From Paraburkholderia sp. BL9I2N2 (lineage in GTDB: Bacteria > Pseudomonadota > Gammaproteobacteria > Burkholderiales > Burkholderiaceae): a stretch of 64,000 nt of DNA. Shown one piece after another: positions 35,268 to 44,103 of this stretch (within the stretch, counting starts at the first letter, position 1; every line of letters starts with the position of its first letter). The DNA lies in NCBI RefSeq assembly GCF_004339745.1, contig NZ_SMGP01000002.1, positions 620,001-684,000 on the forward strand, given 5' to 3'. The notes under the pieces were generated by a model. That model had not been told where the DNA came from, did no database searches, and saw only the letters and a program-made list of their open reading frames with translations. The translations under genes were made by a program, and so were the position numbers.

Positions 35268-36569
35268 CTAGGTCGCGGGAACACGTCCCACTGACGCAGC
35301 GATCGCCTGCTCGACGAACGCAGCAGCCTCGAGGCATCGGGCATCGTCCCACGGGCGGCAGATCACCTGCACGCCAATCGGGCCGCCTCGTGTGCCCTTC
35401 AATCCCGGCACGTTCACGCACGGGCAGCCGAGCAACGTCCAATTGCGATTGAATGCGGGGTCGCCTGTGGACGCCAGGCCGTCGGGCGCTTCGTCGGGTG
35501 CGCTGGGCGTCAGCAGTCCGGTCATACCGTCGAACAACCCGGCAAGCCTGGTCTTCGCCTGTTCCGCGAGAACACACGCCTTGGCGTAGCTTGTCGTATC
35601 GACCCTCGCAGCACGCTCAAGAAAACCGGCGAGCAGTGGCGATAGATCGGCACGATGATGATCGTACTCGAAGCCCAGTGCCCGATATGACTCGTAGCTC
35701 TGAATCGTATTGTGCGCGGCGACCAGGTCGGCCATCCACGGAGCGAAACGCACACGCCGCACACGGCCCCCCGCCTGCTCGATGGCCCGCACCGCCGTGT
35801 CGAGCGCGGTGCTGGCATTCGCGGACGGTTCGGTCCATGGGTAGCTGTCCGGCACGCCGAATACCGGGTTGGCGGATACATCGTCCACGGCCAGTTGGTG
35901 GCCCGACAGCACCTGCGCGAGGTAAGCCACGTCCCGCGCGCCGGCGCCAAACAGGCCAACCGTATCCAGCGACCACGAAAAGCACTTCATGCCGACGGTC
36001 GGCAACATGCCGAGCGTGGGCTTGTAGCCAGCGATGCCGCAGAACGAAGCGGGCCGGATGGTCGAGCCGCCGGTCTGCGAACCGATCGCGAAAGGCACGA
36101 TCCCGGCGGCCACCGCGGCGGCCGACCCGGATGACGATCCGCCGGGGGTACGCGCCAGGTCGCACGGATTGCGCGTCACCGGCGGGTTCATATAGGCAAA
36201 CTCGCTGGTGACGGTCTTGCCGATGACGATGCCGCCGTTGCGCCTCAACAGCGTGACAATCGCGGCATCGGACTTCGGCTGATGGCCTTTGTAAATTGGA
36301 GAGCCGTAGCAGGTGAGCAGGCCGCTCGTGTCGAAGATATCTTTCACCGCGATCGGCATGCCGGCCAGCGGCCCCGTTGCACCAGCAGCCGCGGTCAACG
36401 CCGTTTCGCGCTGCGCAACGGCCGTCAACGCCCTCACCTCCGGCTCGACTTCCTCGATGCGCGCGAGCGACTCGAGGACGACGCGACCGCGCTCGCGAGG
36501 GTCGGCGGCAGTTTGCTCGAGCATGTCCAGTCCGGAGCGGGGTCGATAAAATGAGTTTGCGTTCATCAT
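35268..36569 (-). CDS. Amidase-signature family amidase
   Basis: A 433-residue amidase. Lys is in PIAVKDIFDTSG near residue 75, cis-Ser in PGGSSSGSAAA near 145 and nucleophile Ser in GSQTGGSTIRPASF near 170. Two adjacent ATG codons (36569, 36566) can serve as start; the Shine-Dalgarno motif is weak. The gene sits 31 bases after livF and 32 before the sensor gene, inside the amide operon. It probably hydrolyses the amide imported by the linked transporter or formed from it. Confidence 0.88.
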   Translation of the reverse strand: MMNANSFYRPRSGLDMLEQTAADPRERGRVVLESLARIEEVEPEVRALTAVAQRETALTAAAGATGPLAGMPIAVKDIFDTSGLLTCYGSPIYKGHQPKSDAAIVTLLRRNGGIVIGKTVTSEFAYMNPPVTRNPCDLARTPGGSSSGSAAAVAAGIVPFAIGSQTGGSTIRPASFCGIAGYKPTLGMLPTVGMKCFSWSLDTVGLFGAGARDVAYLAQVLSGHQLAVDDVSANPVFGVPDSYPWTEPSANASTALDTAVRAIEQAGGRVRRVRFAPWMADLVAAHNTIQSYESYRALGFEYDHHRADLSPLLAGFLERAARVDTTSYAKACVLAEQAKTRLAGLFDGMTGLLTPSAPDEAPDGLASTGDPAFNRNWTLLGCPCVNVPGLKGTRGGPIGVQVICRPWDDARCLEAAAFVEQAIAASVGRVPAT

Positions 36570-36600
36570 GTGTCGCCTATCGTCATGGTCGTCCCGCATG

Positions 36601-37308
36601 TTACACACGCAAGTGTTCGAAGATCGATCCCACCGCCGCTTCATCCTTCGCGTTGCCATGCTCGAGGATCTCGCCTTGCTTGAGTACCGCGTAGCGGTCG
36701 GCAACCTTCAGCGCAAAGGGAACATTCTGCTCTACCAGCAGCAGCGCCGTGCCGTGCTGGCTGCGTTCCCATAGCAGCGCGTCGGCGAGACGTTCGATCA
36801 CGGACGGTTGCAACCCTTCCGTAATCTCATCGAGCAAAATGAGCGAAGGACGCATCATGAGCGCGCGCGCCACCAGCAGCATCTTCTGTTCGCCGCCGGA
36901 AAGCGTGCCGGCCAATTGCTTCAGACGACTCGCGAACACCGGGAACACCAGCTCGATCCCGGCAAAGCGTTCGTCGAACGCCGATGCCTTCGCGAGCCCA
37001 AGACGCAGATTGTCGCGGATGGTGAGGTCCTGAAACAATGCGTGTTCCTGAGGCGCGTAAGCAATGCCTTCTCGCGCGATCTGGTGAGGCGCCATGCGCG
37101 TGATTTCTTGCCCCCGCGCACGGATGGCGCCGGCTTGCTTCGGCAGATAGCCCATGATTGTCTTGAGCACCGTCGTCTTGCCCATGCCGTTCTTGCCGAG
37201 CAGCGCGACGGCCTCGCCGTCGGCAACGGTCATCGACAACTTGCGGAGCACGACCGAAGCCTTGTACCCGCTCGTCACGTCCTGCAATTCCAGCGCGATC
37301 CGGGTCAT
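36601..37308 (-). CDS. livF: Branched-chain-type ABC transporter ATPase
   Basis: A 235-residue ATPase with Walker A LLGKNGMGKTT, signature LSGGEQKM and Walker B LILLDEITEGL. In Walker B the usual DEP is DEI. It overlaps the end of the fused permease-ATPase by four bases and has GGAGG before the ATG. Together with the fused protein it supplies the two ATP sites of the importer. Confidence 0.92.
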   Translation of the reverse strand: MTRIALELQDVTSGYKASVVLRKLSMTVADGEAVALLGKNGMGKTTVLKTIMGYLPKQAGAIRARGQEITRMAPHQIAREGIAYAPQEHALFQDLTIRDNLRLGLAKASAFDERFAGIELVFPVFASRLKQLAGTLSGGEQKMLLVARALMMRPSLILLDEITEGLQPSVIERLADALLWERSQHGTALLLVEQNVPFALKVADRYAVLKQGEILEHGNAKDEAAVGSIFEHLRV

Positions 37309-39167
37309 GACGCCTCCTGTTGTCCGACGTTTTCGCCTGCCGCGGCGCTTTGCGCGGTCCCTGCATAAATCGTTCTGACCAGCTCCGAGTTGACTACCTC
37401 GTCGAAGTTGCCTTGCATCACGATACGCCCCTGATGCAGCACCACGATGCGCGTGGCAATCCCGGCCACGAAATCGAGGTCATGTTCCACCAGCAGACAG
37501 CAGAGCTGATACTGGTGAGCCAATGCGGCGAGCACATTCCCGATTTGCGTGCGCTCCGTTTTGGTCAAACCCGCCGTGGGCTCGTCGAGCAGCACGATCC
37601 GTGGCTCCAGGGCGAGCACCATCGCCAGTTCCAGCGCCTGCTGCTGCCCGTGCGACAGATCCTTCGCCACGGCGCCCAGCCTTTGATCGAGATGAGTGGT
37701 ACGAAGCACCTCCAGCGCATACGGCGGCAGCGCAAGCGTAGTGGAGCGTCGGAACAGCGATGGCCGTTCAATGATGGTGCCCGCGATTCTCAGGCACTCG
37801 GCAACGGTAAGCGTCTCGAAGATATTCGCGTTCTGGAACTTGCGCCCCAACCCGAAATGCACGCATCGGTCCGGCGGCAATTGACGGACATCGTGGCCAC
37901 ACAGCACAACCGTGCCGGCGGAGCGTTCCGCACCATCGCTCATGCAGCGCATGAGCGTCGTTTTGCCGGCGCCGTTCGGGCCGATGAGACCAACCAGCTC
38001 ACCTCCATTGGCGTTCAGGTCGATGCCTTGCAACACTTTCAGGCTGCCGAAATGCCTGGCAACGCCGTTCATCTGCAGGGCCGGCGCTGACAGCTCCCGT
38101 TGATGAGCCACACCTACGTCGCGCTCGACCAGTTCCGGTTCGGCGCCATGACCGGCCAGATGGCGCAATGGCTTTAGCAACAGCGGCACCAGACCTTGCG
38201 GCAATAGCACGATGACGGCCACGAACGCGGCGCCCAGGATCAGTTGCCACGCGAATGGCATGCTGCCGCTGAGATAGGCGGTCCCGACATTGATCAGAAG
38301 CGCGCCGATCACCGGCCCCCACAACGTTCCTCTGCCGCCGAGCGCGACCCAGATGATCAGTTGGGTGCCGAGGACAAACCCGGCCAGCTCGGGCGCGACC
38401 ACGCCGCTGAACGATCCGTAGCCGAATCCCGCGAGACCGGCGATGGCTGCGGTCGCAACCAGCAAGGCGATCTTTACGAGCGACGTATTGATGCCGAGGT
38501 ACGAACAGCGTGATTCGTTGTCGCGAATGGCAGCCAGCACGCGGCCGCCGTCGCTTCGCACGAATAGCCACGCAAGCGTGGCGACGACCAGCAGCGCCGC
38601 ACCGGCAAGCCAGTACCAGGCCTGCAGCGAAAGATCGAAGGTCTCGTAGCCGGTGAGTCCCGAACTCGAACCGGTCCACGCGCCGCCGGAGAGTAGCAAC
38701 TGGCTGAGAACGATCGGCAATACGAGCGACATCACAGTCGCGAAAAACGGCGACGCGCCGCGATAGAACGACAACCAGCCGAGCAACGCAGCTACGGCCG
38801 CGGTCACCGCGATTGCCGCCCCCAGTGCGAGCACCACATAACCCGCCGAGAAACCACCGTGCGTAAACACGAGACCTGCGGCATAGGCCCCAAGACCGAA
38901 GAACGCCGATTGCCCGAACGTCAGATAGCCGGTGTAACCCCACAGAATATCCACGGTCACGGCCACGATGGAAAAGAAGAAAGCCTGAATGAGAACGTTG
39001 AGCAGATACGAGCCGAAAACAAGCGGACCGGCGGCCAGCAGAACCACACCCACCCCGCCGGCCATGAGCAGACCGCGTCCGTGAATGGTTGGCCGTTTGC
39101 GTGCTTGCCCGTCGCCTTGCACAGTTGGAGCACCGGCACGATGCACCGATTCGTCGACTTTAGCCAT
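37305..39167 (-). CDS. Fused LivM permease-LivG ATPase
   Basis: A 620-residue fusion. Residues 1-330 are a LivM-type permease with about nine membrane helices, including DILWGYTGYLTFGQSAFFGL and GRGTLWGPVIGALL. After a linker, residues 365-600 form a LivG-type ATPase: Walker A IGPNGAGKTT, signature LSHGQQQ, Walker B IVLLDEPTAGL. Fusions of this sort occur in the family. The start overlaps livH by eight bases. In this operon it replaces two separate genes. Confidence 0.92.
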   Translation of the reverse strand: MAKVDESVHRAGAPTVQGDGQARKRPTIHGRGLLMAGGVGVVLLAAGPLVFGSYLLNVLIQAFFFSIVAVTVDILWGYTGYLTFGQSAFFGLGAYAAGLVFTHGGFSAGYVVLALGAAIAVTAAVAALLGWLSFYRGASPFFATVMSLVLPIVLSQLLLSGGAWTGSSSGLTGYETFDLSLQAWYWLAGAALLVVATLAWLFVRSDGGRVLAAIRDNESRCSYLGINTSLVKIALLVATAAIAGLAGFGYGSFSGVVAPELAGFVLGTQLIIWVALGGRGTLWGPVIGALLINVGTAYLSGSMPFAWQLILGAAFVAVIVLLPQGLVPLLLKPLRHLAGHGAEPELVERDVGVAHQRELSAPALQMNGVARHFGSLKVLQGIDLNANGGELVGLIGPNGAGKTTLMRCMSDGAERSAGTVVLCGHDVRQLPPDRCVHFGLGRKFQNANIFETLTVAECLRIAGTIIERPSLFRRSTTLALPPYALEVLRTTHLDQRLGAVAKDLSHGQQQALELAMVLALEPRIVLLDEPTAGLTKTERTQIGNVLAALAHQYQLCCLLVEHDLDFVAGIATRIVVLHQGRIVMQGNFDEVVNSELVRTIYAGTAQSAAAGENVGQQEAS

Positions 39168-39993
39168 GAGAGAACCCCTTGGGACGAATCCGCAACGTGA
39201 GCGCCGCCAGCACGGCGATCGTCAATCCGCCCAGTACCGGACTGACGAACGTGCTGACCAGCACCTGGCAAGCGCCGAACACGAGGCACGTCACCAGCAG
39301 GCTGAGCATCGAGTGTCCTGAAACCATGACCAGCATGAACGCGCTCACCAGCCACGGCAGCCCCATATCGGGATCGACGCTCGATAGCGGCGTAATGAGC
39401 GTGCCGGCGAGGGAACCCAGCGCCGCGCCCAGACTGAAGGTAATGAAACGGATGCGGCCGGAATGAATGCCGAGACCTCGCGCCAGGTCCTCGTTCATGA
39501 TCACCGCGCGTGTCCTGATGCCAAAGCGCGTTCCCGCGAGAAGCGCGCTCATGAGGACGCACAGACCGAGCGCGATCGGGATCAGCAGCAAACGGTAGGC
39601 AGAGTAATCAGTCCCCGCGATAGTGACAGCCCCTTTGAGCGGCGTCTCCACGAACTGCGCCTCGCGGCCAAACGCCATCACGATGAGCTGCCCAATCACG
39701 ATACCCAGACCCCAGGTGGCGAGGATCGCGTCGAGCGGACGCTTGTAGAGCGGCCGGACGATCACCTGCTCGACGAGCATGCCCACGGCGGTACCCACTA
39801 CAATCGCGAGTGGCAGCCCGAGCCACGGACTCAGCTTGAGCTGCGTCACGACGAAGCTCGCGTAGGCGCCTATCGTCAGCAGCGCACCATGGGCGAAATT
39901 GACGATTTTCATCACGCCGAAAATCACCATCAATCCTGCGGTCACGATGAACAGCACCGCCGCGGTTGTGAAAATATCGAGTGCAAGAACCAT
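39160..39993 (-). CDS. livH: Branched-chain-type ABC transporter permease
   Basis: A 277-residue inner-membrane permease with about eight helices. FGVMKIVNFAHGALLTIGAY near residue 30 and the segment NEDLARGLGIHSGRI near residue 190 are LivH hallmarks. The ATG at 39993, with GGAGAAG upstream, is preferred over the in-frame 40011. It lies between the binding protein and the fused permease-ATPase. Confidence 0.93.
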   Translation of the reverse strand: MVLALDIFTTAAVLFIVTAGLMVIFGVMKIVNFAHGALLTIGAYASFVVTQLKLSPWLGLPLAIVVGTAVGMLVEQVIVRPLYKRPLDAILATWGLGIVIGQLIVMAFGREAQFVETPLKGAVTIAGTDYSAYRLLLIPIALGLCVLMSALLAGTRFGIRTRAVIMNEDLARGLGIHSGRIRFITFSLGAALGSLAGTLITPLSSVDPDMGLPWLVSAFMLVMVSGHSMLSLLVTCLVFGACQVLVSTFVSPVLGGLTIAVLAALTLRIRPKGFSHG

Positions 39994-40068
39994 TGTCTTC
40001 TCCAGTCGCATCCGCCTGTGCGTTGCCTGCGGATATGCATCAGGCGGATGCCGTATTTCGAGTTGCTT

Positions 40069-41238
40069 CTACTTGATGTTCGGGCACTGCGCGCCCGGGT
40101 CCACATTCGGGAAGGTCTGCAGGATCCTCACCGAGCCGTCCGGCTGTATCTGGCCGAGGCGCATGGCAAGAGGCGTGTGCCGGCTCCTGTTCATGGCCAC
40201 CGGTCCGCGCGGTCCGTCAAACGACACTTGGCCCAGCGCCTTGATCACCTTGTCGGCGTCGGTGGAGCCCGCCTTTTCCACCGCGGCCTTGTACAGGAAG
40301 AAGGCTTCGTATTGCGGCTCGGACAACTCGTTCGGCGTCTTTAGATCCTTGCCGAATTTTTTGTCCATCGCAGCGAGAAATTTTTTGTTGCCCGGCGTAT
40401 CGATGCCCGTCAGGTAGGAGCCCGACATGTACATACCGGCGGCGACGTCGCCCATGCTCTTCGCGGTGCCTTCGTCGATCGCCAGGTTGCCATAAGGCAG
40501 CGTCATGCCGGAACCCTTCAGTTGTTTGGCAAGCGACACGTTGGGTGCGCCCCCGGCCGTCGCGCTGATCAGCGCATCAGGGTGAGCCCCACGGATCTTG
40601 GAAAGGATCGGCGTCCAGTCGGTGCCGTCGATCGGCAAGTACTCCTCGCCGACTACCTTGCCGCCGTGCTCCTCGATATATTTTCTGGTGAATCCAAGCA
40701 TGCCGCGGCCAAAAACGTAGTCGTTGCCGACCAGATAGAAGGTCTTGGCGCCCTTGCTTTTCGCGAAATAATCGACCACCGGCGCGACCTGCTGCTCAGG
40801 CACCCAGCCGTTCACGTACATCCACGGACTGCACGAACGGCCCTCATAAAACGACGTGTACACCAAAGGCTTCTTGCCGCGCGCCACGATCGGCAGCGCC
40901 GCGTTACGCGCGGCGCTCGTTTCCATGGAAATGATCGCGTCGACGTTCTTCTGGAACACCAGCGTGTCGTACGCTTTCTGCGCGCCGACTGCACCGGATG
41001 CGTCGTCGGTGATGTCGAGCTGCACCTGGCGGCCCATGATTCCACCCGATGCGTTGATTTCGTCGACGGCGAGTTGCGACGACTGCACGACGGCCGGCGC
41101 AACCACACTATTTGCGCCGGACAGTCCCACTGCTACACCGATTCTGATCGGATCGGCGGCGAGTGCGCTGATGCAGGTGCAGGCCGTGGCGAGCGCCACG
41201 ACTGCGCCGACAAGGATGGGTTTGTTGAACGGAAGCAT
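40069..41238 (-). CDS. Amide/urea-type ABC transporter substrate-binding protein
   Basis: A 389-residue periplasmic binding protein. The signal peptide ends SALAAD, then PIRIGVAVGLSGANSVVAP. Segments such as YEGRSCSPWMYVNGWVPEQ and FYLVGNDYVFGRGMLGF place it with short-chain amide and urea receptors (FmdD/UrtA-like) rather than with LivK. The ATG with GAGG upstream is preferred; a GTG five codons earlier (41253) is possible. It follows the carbon-nitrogen hydrolase by 63 bases. Confidence 0.9.
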   Translation of the reverse strand: MLPFNKPILVGAVVALATACTCISALAADPIRIGVAVGLSGANSVVAPAVVQSSQLAVDEINASGGIMGRQVQLDITDDASGAVGAQKAYDTLVFQKNVDAIISMETSAARNAALPIVARGKKPLVYTSFYEGRSCSPWMYVNGWVPEQQVAPVVDYFAKSKGAKTFYLVGNDYVFGRGMLGFTRKYIEEHGGKVVGEEYLPIDGTDWTPILSKIRGAHPDALISATAGGAPNVSLAKQLKGSGMTLPYGNLAIDEGTAKSMGDVAAGMYMSGSYLTGIDTPGNKKFLAAMDKKFGKDLKTPNELSEPQYEAFFLYKAAVEKAGSTDADKVIKALGQVSFDGPRGPVAMNRSRHTPLAMRLGQIQPDGSVRILQTFPNVDPGAQCPNIK

Positions 41239-41301
41239 GGATTTTTTCCTCACAGTGGTCGAATGAAATGCTTGTGCTTCATACAGGTGCGATGGGATGC
41301 G

Positions 41302-42198
41302 TCATGAACGCGACGCAGGCCAGCCGGTGCCCAGCATCGGGTCGTACACGTCCGCGCGCCGGTCGTGCAGCACGTGATTGAAGGTGTTCAGCGTGCGTTC
41401 CGAACGGGTGCGCGGCAGATCGATTGAGGCGTACAGGATTTCTTCGCGATCGACACTGGCCGGGCCCGCGACAGGCCATCCGTTACCGCCCACGATCAGG
41501 CTCTGGCCGATGAACGGCTGACCGCGCTCCGTGCCGATGCGGTTTGCGCATGCGATTGCCACGCCGTTGCTGTGCGCAGCCGCCATGGTGAGCGTCGTGG
41601 CCATGGCGGGACGATCGTCCGGTTGCGCGGGCATCGGCACCCAGTTGGTCGGCACGCAAACGATGTCCGCATCCTGCATCGCGGCAAGCCGGTATGTTTC
41701 GGGAAACCACCCGTCGTAGCAGATTGCGATGGCGATTCGTCCCAGCGGCGTATCGAATACTGGAACGCCATGGTTACCCGGCTCGAAGAAGAGATGCTCG
41801 TTATTCCACAGATGCAGCTTGCGATAGACGCCGACGTGACCGGCGGGGCCGGTCAGGATTGCTGAGTTGTAGAGTTGGTTGCCAGCGAGTTCGGCGATAC
41901 CGCTGACGATATGGACACCAAGACGGCGCGCCGTTTCAGCAAGCAGTTGCGCGGTTTCCCCTTGCGGCAACGGTTCGGCCAGCGCGAACGCCTCGGCGCG
42001 ATCTGTGAACACGTAGCCGGTATTGGCCAGCTCCGGCAACACCACCAGGGACGCACCGTGATCCGCAGCGGCTTCGATGTGCCGGATGCATTGCGCCACG
42101 TTCTCGCGCTTTCTGCCGACATGAGGCTCCATCTGAACGCATGCAATGACAAGGCCCTCGAGGCGACGTTCCGTGGAGTTGTACTGCAATGTCACCAT
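41302..42198 (-). CDS. Carbon-nitrogen hydrolase (nitrilase superfamily)
   Basis: A 298-residue cytoplasmic hydrolase. The Glu-Lys-Cys triad fits VVLPELANTG near residue 57, YRKLHLW near residue 127 and ICYDGWFPE near residue 162. Substrates in this family include nitriles, aliphatic amides and carbamoyl compounds; the amide-sensing context favours an amide or nitrile. GGGAG lies nine bases before the ATG. It is the first gene of the operon and its start codon is 18 bases after the leader terminator stem. Confidence 0.9.
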   Translation of the reverse strand: MVTLQYNSTERRLEGLVIACVQMEPHVGRKRENVAQCIRHIEAAADHGASLVVLPELANTGYVFTDRAEAFALAEPLPQGETAQLLAETARRLGVHIVSGIAELAGNQLYNSAILTGPAGHVGVYRKLHLWNNEHLFFEPGNHGVPVFDTPLGRIAIAICYDGWFPETYRLAAMQDADIVCVPTNWVPMPAQPDDRPAMATTLTMAAAHSNGVAIACANRIGTERGQPFIGQSLIVGGNGWPVAGPASVDREEILYASIDLPRTRSERTLNTFNHVLHDRRADVYDPMLGTGWPASRS

Positions 42199-42214
42199 TT
42201 TGTCTCCCAAAAGC

Positions 42215-42255
42215 AAAAAGCCCCCGAACCTGCGTTGGACGCGAGTTCGGGGGCT
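42215..42255 (-). terminator. Leader intrinsic terminator of the amide operon
   Basis: On the minus strand an eleven-base perfect stem, AGCCCCCGAAC with GTTCGGGGGCT (42245-42255 and 42220-42229 plus 42219), has a 15-base loop and runs into TTTTT. It ends just before the ribosome-binding site of the first gene. Its first four bases are also the 3' arm of the hairpin at 42252-42263, so the two structures exclude each other. Confidence 0.85.
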
Positions 42256-42293
42256 ACATAGCCTTCCAAATGTGGCACGGCATCGTTGCCGTG
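42252..42293 (-). promoter_or_regulatory. Tandem hairpins, candidate ANTAR (AmiR) antiterminator target
   Basis: On the minus strand, hairpin 1 (42276-42293) has stem CACGGC/GCCGTG and the six-base loop AACGAT, with A at loop position 1 and G at position 4 as in known ANTAR targets. After a 12-base linker, hairpin 2 (42252-42263) is GGC/GCC around TATGTA, with G at position 4 but T at position 1; a four-pair stem with a tetraloop is also possible. Hairpin 2 shares four bases with the terminator. A further dyad GAACTG/CAGTTC lies just upstream (42294-42316). Confidence 0.7.
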
Positions 42294-42326
42294 GAACTGC
42301 CAAAAACTGACAGTTCAGTGGGAGAG

Positions 42327-42355
42327 AATTTATGAAGTCAAATTCACGATGTCAA
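42327..42355 (-). promoter_or_regulatory. Promoter of the amide operon
   Basis: TTGACA (42350-42355) and TAAATT (42327-42332) are exactly 17 bases apart on the minus strand, a close sigma-70 match. Transcription would begin near 42320, giving a leader of about 120 bases that holds the tandem hairpins and the terminator. Confidence 0.75.
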
Positions 42356-42559
42356 GAGGTTTGGCGGCCTATAGGGAAAGTACTCGCGGGTCGCCCACCA
42401 TGCCGGCCAGCGTCGCCGCCACAAGGCTCCATGCGTTCCGAAATCCCGCGCCCAGTGCGCCCCTTCCGTCTGGGTGCCGGTGCACTCGATCCGCGGTCTG
42501 ATCATCTGACGGAGCGTCGCAACGAACGGCCCTTGAACGCACTCATTCCAGGCCTACAG

Positions 42560-43303
42560 TCAGATCGACGCACGCACCTGGATACGATTGACGACGCCCC
42601 CGATCGCATCCATGCACCAGGCGTCCTGTTCCGCTTGCCGGCTTTCGGCTTCGGTCGCCACCCAACCTGCTAGCGTGATCCTGTGGTTTTCCACGTTGAC
42701 GGTGATCTGCCCGGCGCGCACGCGCGGATCGGTTTCGAGCACCAGGTGCAGGACGTCGGACATTTCATCGTCGCCGTCCGCTTCGGCGGGCACCAACTCC
42801 AGCAGGTTCACCACGTCGCGGCAGCCGCCGACCCACCAGGCAGTCACACTCGCCAGGCGCCTGTGAGACAGGCTGATCACTTGCCCCGTCAAGGTCACCA
42901 CACCGTCCTTGACCGTTATCTCGATGACGCCGCTGCCGTCGTTGCCCGCTTCGTCCATGGTGCCGCGCAGCACTTCGAGCTCGCCCTTCACCCGTGCACA
43001 GATCACACAGTTGCGGAAATCCACCGTCTGAGCCAGCCGTTCGCAGATACGTGTGCGCAATTCGCCATCCGCGACCGGCGGGTTGGCGGTGACACGCAAC
43101 TGGTCGACCACGCGTTTGCCCTCGCTGTGTAGCCGGGTCAACTGAAGAAGGCGCTTCTTGGATGCGACATCCGGCACCTCGCCTGCCACGGTCAAGGCAT
43201 CGTCGTCGAAACTCATATGAATGGGATGATTGTGAAGCTTCAGGTGTGATTCGCGTTCGAAGGCTGCCACCACCTGCTTCAGGACCGTATCGCTGCGTTG
43301 CAT
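42560..43303 (-). CDS. BON-domain protein
   Basis: A 247-residue protein without signal peptide. It contains about three BON-like repeats: residues 5-70 (LTVAGEVPDVASKKRLLQL), 110-165 (EITVKDGVVTLTGQVISLSHR) and 180-245 (VNVENHRITLAGWVATEAE). The BON fold often binds lipid or mediates protein contacts; the absence of an export signal makes a cytoplasmic role likely. GAGGCGGATC precedes the ATG. It follows the YbaK gene by 65 bases on the same strand. Confidence 0.85.
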   Translation of the reverse strand: MQRSDTVLKQVVAAFERESHLKLHNHPIHMSFDDDALTVAGEVPDVASKKRLLQLTRLHSEGKRVVDQLRVTANPPVADGELRTRICERLAQTVDFRNCVICARVKGELEVLRGTMDEAGNDGSGVIEITVKDGVVTLTGQVISLSHRRLASVTAWWVGGCRDVVNLLELVPAEADGDDEMSDVLHLVLETDPRVRAGQITVNVENHRITLAGWVATEAESRQAEQDAWCMDAIGGVVNRIQVRASI

Positions 43304-43368
43304 GATCCGCCTCGCGCAAAGGTTGGGGACGCAGCGCGCTTCAGGCCGCGCTGCGCAAACCGGGCCGG

Positions 43369-43854
43369 TCACATCGGCATACCCTGCATGCGACGGGCGA
43401 AGCGTGCCCGCTCGGCTCGGTCCATCAGATCCAGGAATTGATCCGTGTCCATATGGATCAGCTCTTCATGATCGCCGGCCTCGAAATAAACGTCCGGCTG
43501 CAAGGCGAGGCTCTCGTCAAGATAGGTTTGCATGCCATAGGCCGTACAGACCGGCGGGAGCGCTCCCGCGTCGCAATCCTTGAACAACTCCCGCAGATCG
43601 GTCTCTTTGGCGAGCACGAGATGGCGTCCGGTCTTTGCCCAAAGCTCGGAGAGCCGCACGGCGTAGGTCGATGGCAGCACGGTGGCCACATAGCCGTGTT
43701 CGTCTTCAAAAAGCACTGTCTTGGCGAGGCGATCGCCGGGAATATGCGCTGCCGCCGCGGTTTCAACGCTGGAATGGCTGTATGGATGATGCACGATTTC
43801 GTACTGCGAGCCCTTGCTGCGCAGGCAGTCCTGGAGCGTGGCTGAGATTGACAT
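43369..43854 (-). CDS. YbaK/EbsC-family aminoacyl-tRNA deacylase-like protein
   Basis: A 161-residue protein of the YbaK/ProX editing-domain fold. HHPYSHSSVETAAAAHIPG at residue 22 and LAKTVLFEDEHGYVATVLPS near 45 contain the conserved Lys of the family. It could hydrolyse mischarged aminoacyl-tRNA, but substrate is open. C-terminal HEELIHMDTDQFLDLM is a typical closing segment. It forms a likely pair with the downstream BON gene. Confidence 0.85.
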   Translation of the reverse strand: MSISATLQDCLRSKGSQYEIVHHPYSHSSVETAAAAHIPGDRLAKTVLFEDEHGYVATVLPSTYAVRLSELWAKTGRHLVLAKETDLRELFKDCDAGALPPVCTAYGMQTYLDESLALQPDVYFEAGDHEELIHMDTDQFLDLMDRAERARFARRMQGMPM

Positions 43855-44103
43855 GACACACCTCCGCTGAAAGCAAACAGGAAACTACTTCGCGAGATCC
43901 TTTAAGAATAGTTCGCTTTCGCTAGCGTGTGAAAAACATGCCGACGGCAGCGCCGTGACTGCGCGGGCGCGACAGTGAATGGGACGGTTACCTCATATGG
44001 CATATGGCCCACCGCCGCCATGATAGGTAACGCCGCCGAAGGTTTCATCGGCCGCCGCGGTGGGCAAGGGCCAGGTCACTGATTCAGTTCAATGCCTGAC
44101 GCG

